This document shows, piece by piece, positions 63,096-64,000 of a DNA stretch of 64,000 nt. How positions within the stretch are numbered: the stretch's first letter is position 1; each line of letters begins with the position of its first letter. Below the pieces are notes generated by a model. That model did not search any database. It worked only from the letters and a program-made list of their open reading frames with translations, and was not told where the DNA came from. The stretch comes from Betaproteobacteria bacterium (GTDB lineage Bacteria; Pseudomonadota; Gammaproteobacteria; Burkholderiales; Thiobacillaceae). The DNA lies in assembly GCA_016234655.1 (NCBI GenBank), contig JACRAU010000004.1:62001-126000 (forward strand), given 5' to 3'. A program made the position numbers and the translations under genes.

Positions 63096-64000
63096 ATGAG
63101 CGAAACGGACACGGCAAGACCGGACGGTGGCCGCCAAGGCGCCGACACCTTGGGCGACCTGCAAATCGCGTGGCAGGCCAGGCGGCGGCCGTCGTCCGGC
63201 TGGCACGTGCACTGCACGCTCAGGCTTGGCGCGGACAGCGCCGAGGTCGAGCTGTCCGACGACGCGCCCAGACAGGACTTCGATTTGCACGGCGAGGGCC
63301 AACATGCCTGGGGCGTCGTGAAGCTCGGCTCGGAGGGGCACGCCACCATCCTGTCCATCGACTACCACGAAGGCGATCTGGTCGAGCAGGCCTCGACCTT
63401 GTGCACCTGGCGCGTCTGCCGGGCCTGCGACCATGTCCCGCCGAGCCATGGCAGCAGCTTCCTCGGCAACGGCGGCTGGCTGAAGGTGAATTGGACCGTC
63501 ACCGGCTCGCAGGACGCCTGCCAGAAGATCGATCTTCGGCTGGAGGCCGACGGCGTGCCCATCGGCCGCTCGGCGCTGACGCCGCAACACCCGGAGTGGC
63601 GCCAGACCGTTCGGCAGGGCGGCGGCTATGCCGAGCTGAGCTTCGTCGAGCGATTCCGTTCCGATGGCCGCATCGTGGTCGAAACCACGCTGTACCATGC
63701 CCAGTCGCCCGGCCGGCACGCGCGGCTGGCCGTGCTACCGGGCGGCAGCCCGATACCGCCGCAACCGCAACCCAAGCCGGACATCGGCGACCGGCCCGGC
63801 GATGCCGTGGTGCTCGGTTCGCCGCGCACCTTCGCCTCGTTCTCTTATCCGCGTGCGCTACGCCCGCCCAGCCCGAACCAGTTCGCCCGCCGTTTCTTCG
63901 AGACCGACAACAATGGCGCCTTTCAAACCCAATTGGCCAACCTGCAAGCACAACAAGATCGCGCGGGCATGGTGGCCCAGGCCCAGGATTTCGTCTCGCC
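63096..64000 (+). CDS. Large protein of unknown function (3' end outside window)
   Basis: The frame from ATG 63096 is open to the last base (301 codons), with a good ribosome site (AAGGGAGGCACC) upstream. No signal peptide. The first part is beta-rich with many tryptophans (SGWHVHC, HAWGVVKLG, NGGWLKVNWTV) and a CTWRVCRACD cysteine cluster that could bind metal. A Pro-rich linker (SPIPPQPQPKPD) then leads to a more helical segment near the window edge (NLQAQQDRAGM). I do not recognise a family. Cotranscription with the sigma factor 28 bp upstream is likely. Confidence 0.7.
   Translation, partial: MSETDTARPDGGRQGADTLGDLQIAWQARRRPSSGWHVHCTLRLGADSAEVELSDDAPRQDFDLHGEGQHAWGVVKLGSEGHATILSIDYHEGDLVEQASTLCTWRVCRACDHVPPSHGSSFLGNGGWLKVNWTVTGSQDACQKIDLRLEADGVPIGRSALTPQHPEWRQTVRQGGGYAELSFVERFRSDGRIVVETTLYHAQSPGRHARLAVLPGGSPIPPQPQPKPDIGDRPGDAVVLGSPRTFASFSYPRALRPPSPNQFARRFFETDNNGAFQTQLANLQAQQDRAGMVAQAQDFVS

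Overview
The window is about 64 kb of GC-rich, densely packed bacterial DNA. Gene content points to a betaproteobacterium that lives as a sulfur-oxidising, probably CO2-fixing chemolithotroph with surface (type IV pilus) motility. The clues are a rhodanese-TusA-DsrE2 sulfur-relay cluster, a phosphoribulokinase-family gene, ubiquinone genes (ubiC-ubiA), betaproteobacterial-style gene order (yicC / kinase-phosphatase / rph-rdgB-hemW; gmk-rpoZ-spoT-ridA-recG), and an unusually large set of cyclic-di-GMP proteins. The genus is not assigned from sequence alone.

Layout. 1-6.4 kb: end of a PAS-GGDEF-EAL protein, small and secreted proteins, a TlpA-type thioredoxin, an M48 peptidase, a 0.27-kb MITE-like element, msrB, an HDOD protein and cheD. 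6.4-9.9 kb: a divergent phosphoribulokinase and a small partner, a candidate small RNA, a drug/metabolite transporter and pilU. 10-21.3 kb: tandem thioredoxin-fold protein, YchJ, cold-shock protein, patatin lipoprotein, an Hpt-HD-GYP fusion, an M20 amidohydrolase, an exo/endonuclease-phosphatase protein, an Hsp33 with a degenerate zinc centre, a second GGDEF-EAL protein and mnmC. 21.4-25.5 kb: two FadL-type outer-membrane paralogues and rhd-tusA-dsrE2, all on the minus strand. 25.6-30.1 kb: alaS, then birA-coaX and a short membrane protein. 30.2-36.9 kb: the minor pilin operon fimT-pilV-pilW-pilX-pilY1-pilE. 37-43 kb: thiO, a Fur-family regulator, tRNA-Thr(CGT), ispB, tRNA-Pro(CGG), a large unknown secreted protein, folE and a DUF2238 protein. 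43-50.2 kb: a PilJ-like/HAMP/GAF/HD-GYP protein, a PilZ-like protein with a partner, hemW, rdgB, rph, and a PP2C phosphatase and Ser/Thr kinase pair. 50.3-58.6 kb: yicC, gmk, rpoZ, spoT, ridA, recG, a broken ORF6N gene, ubiC and ubiA. 58.7-64 kb: mog, a degenerate HD-GYP protein, a thioredoxin / beta-propeller pair, and an ECF-type sigma factor followed by a large unknown gene that runs off the window.

How it fits together. Cyclic-di-GMP turnover proteins (two GGDEF-EAL, two HD-GYP that keep their motifs, one degenerate HD-GYP) and receptor-like proteins (PilZ-like) occur beside type IV pilus genes (pilU, the minor pilin operon), CheD and an HDOD protein, which suggests control of the surface/planktonic switch. 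The sulfur relay would pass persulfide sulfur towards a cytoplasmic sulfur-oxidation system that lies outside the window. Many gene pairs use overlapping stop/start codons (ATGA, GTGA, TTGA), so much of the region is translationally coupled.

No phage, CRISPR array or complete insertion sequence is visible. The most unusual items are the MITE-like element, the phosphoribulokinase with altered substrate-site residues, the Hsp33 missing two zinc cysteines, the ORF6N gene with one in-frame stop beside a 31-bp palindrome, a candidate small RNA, and the sigma factor/unknown gene pair at the right edge.
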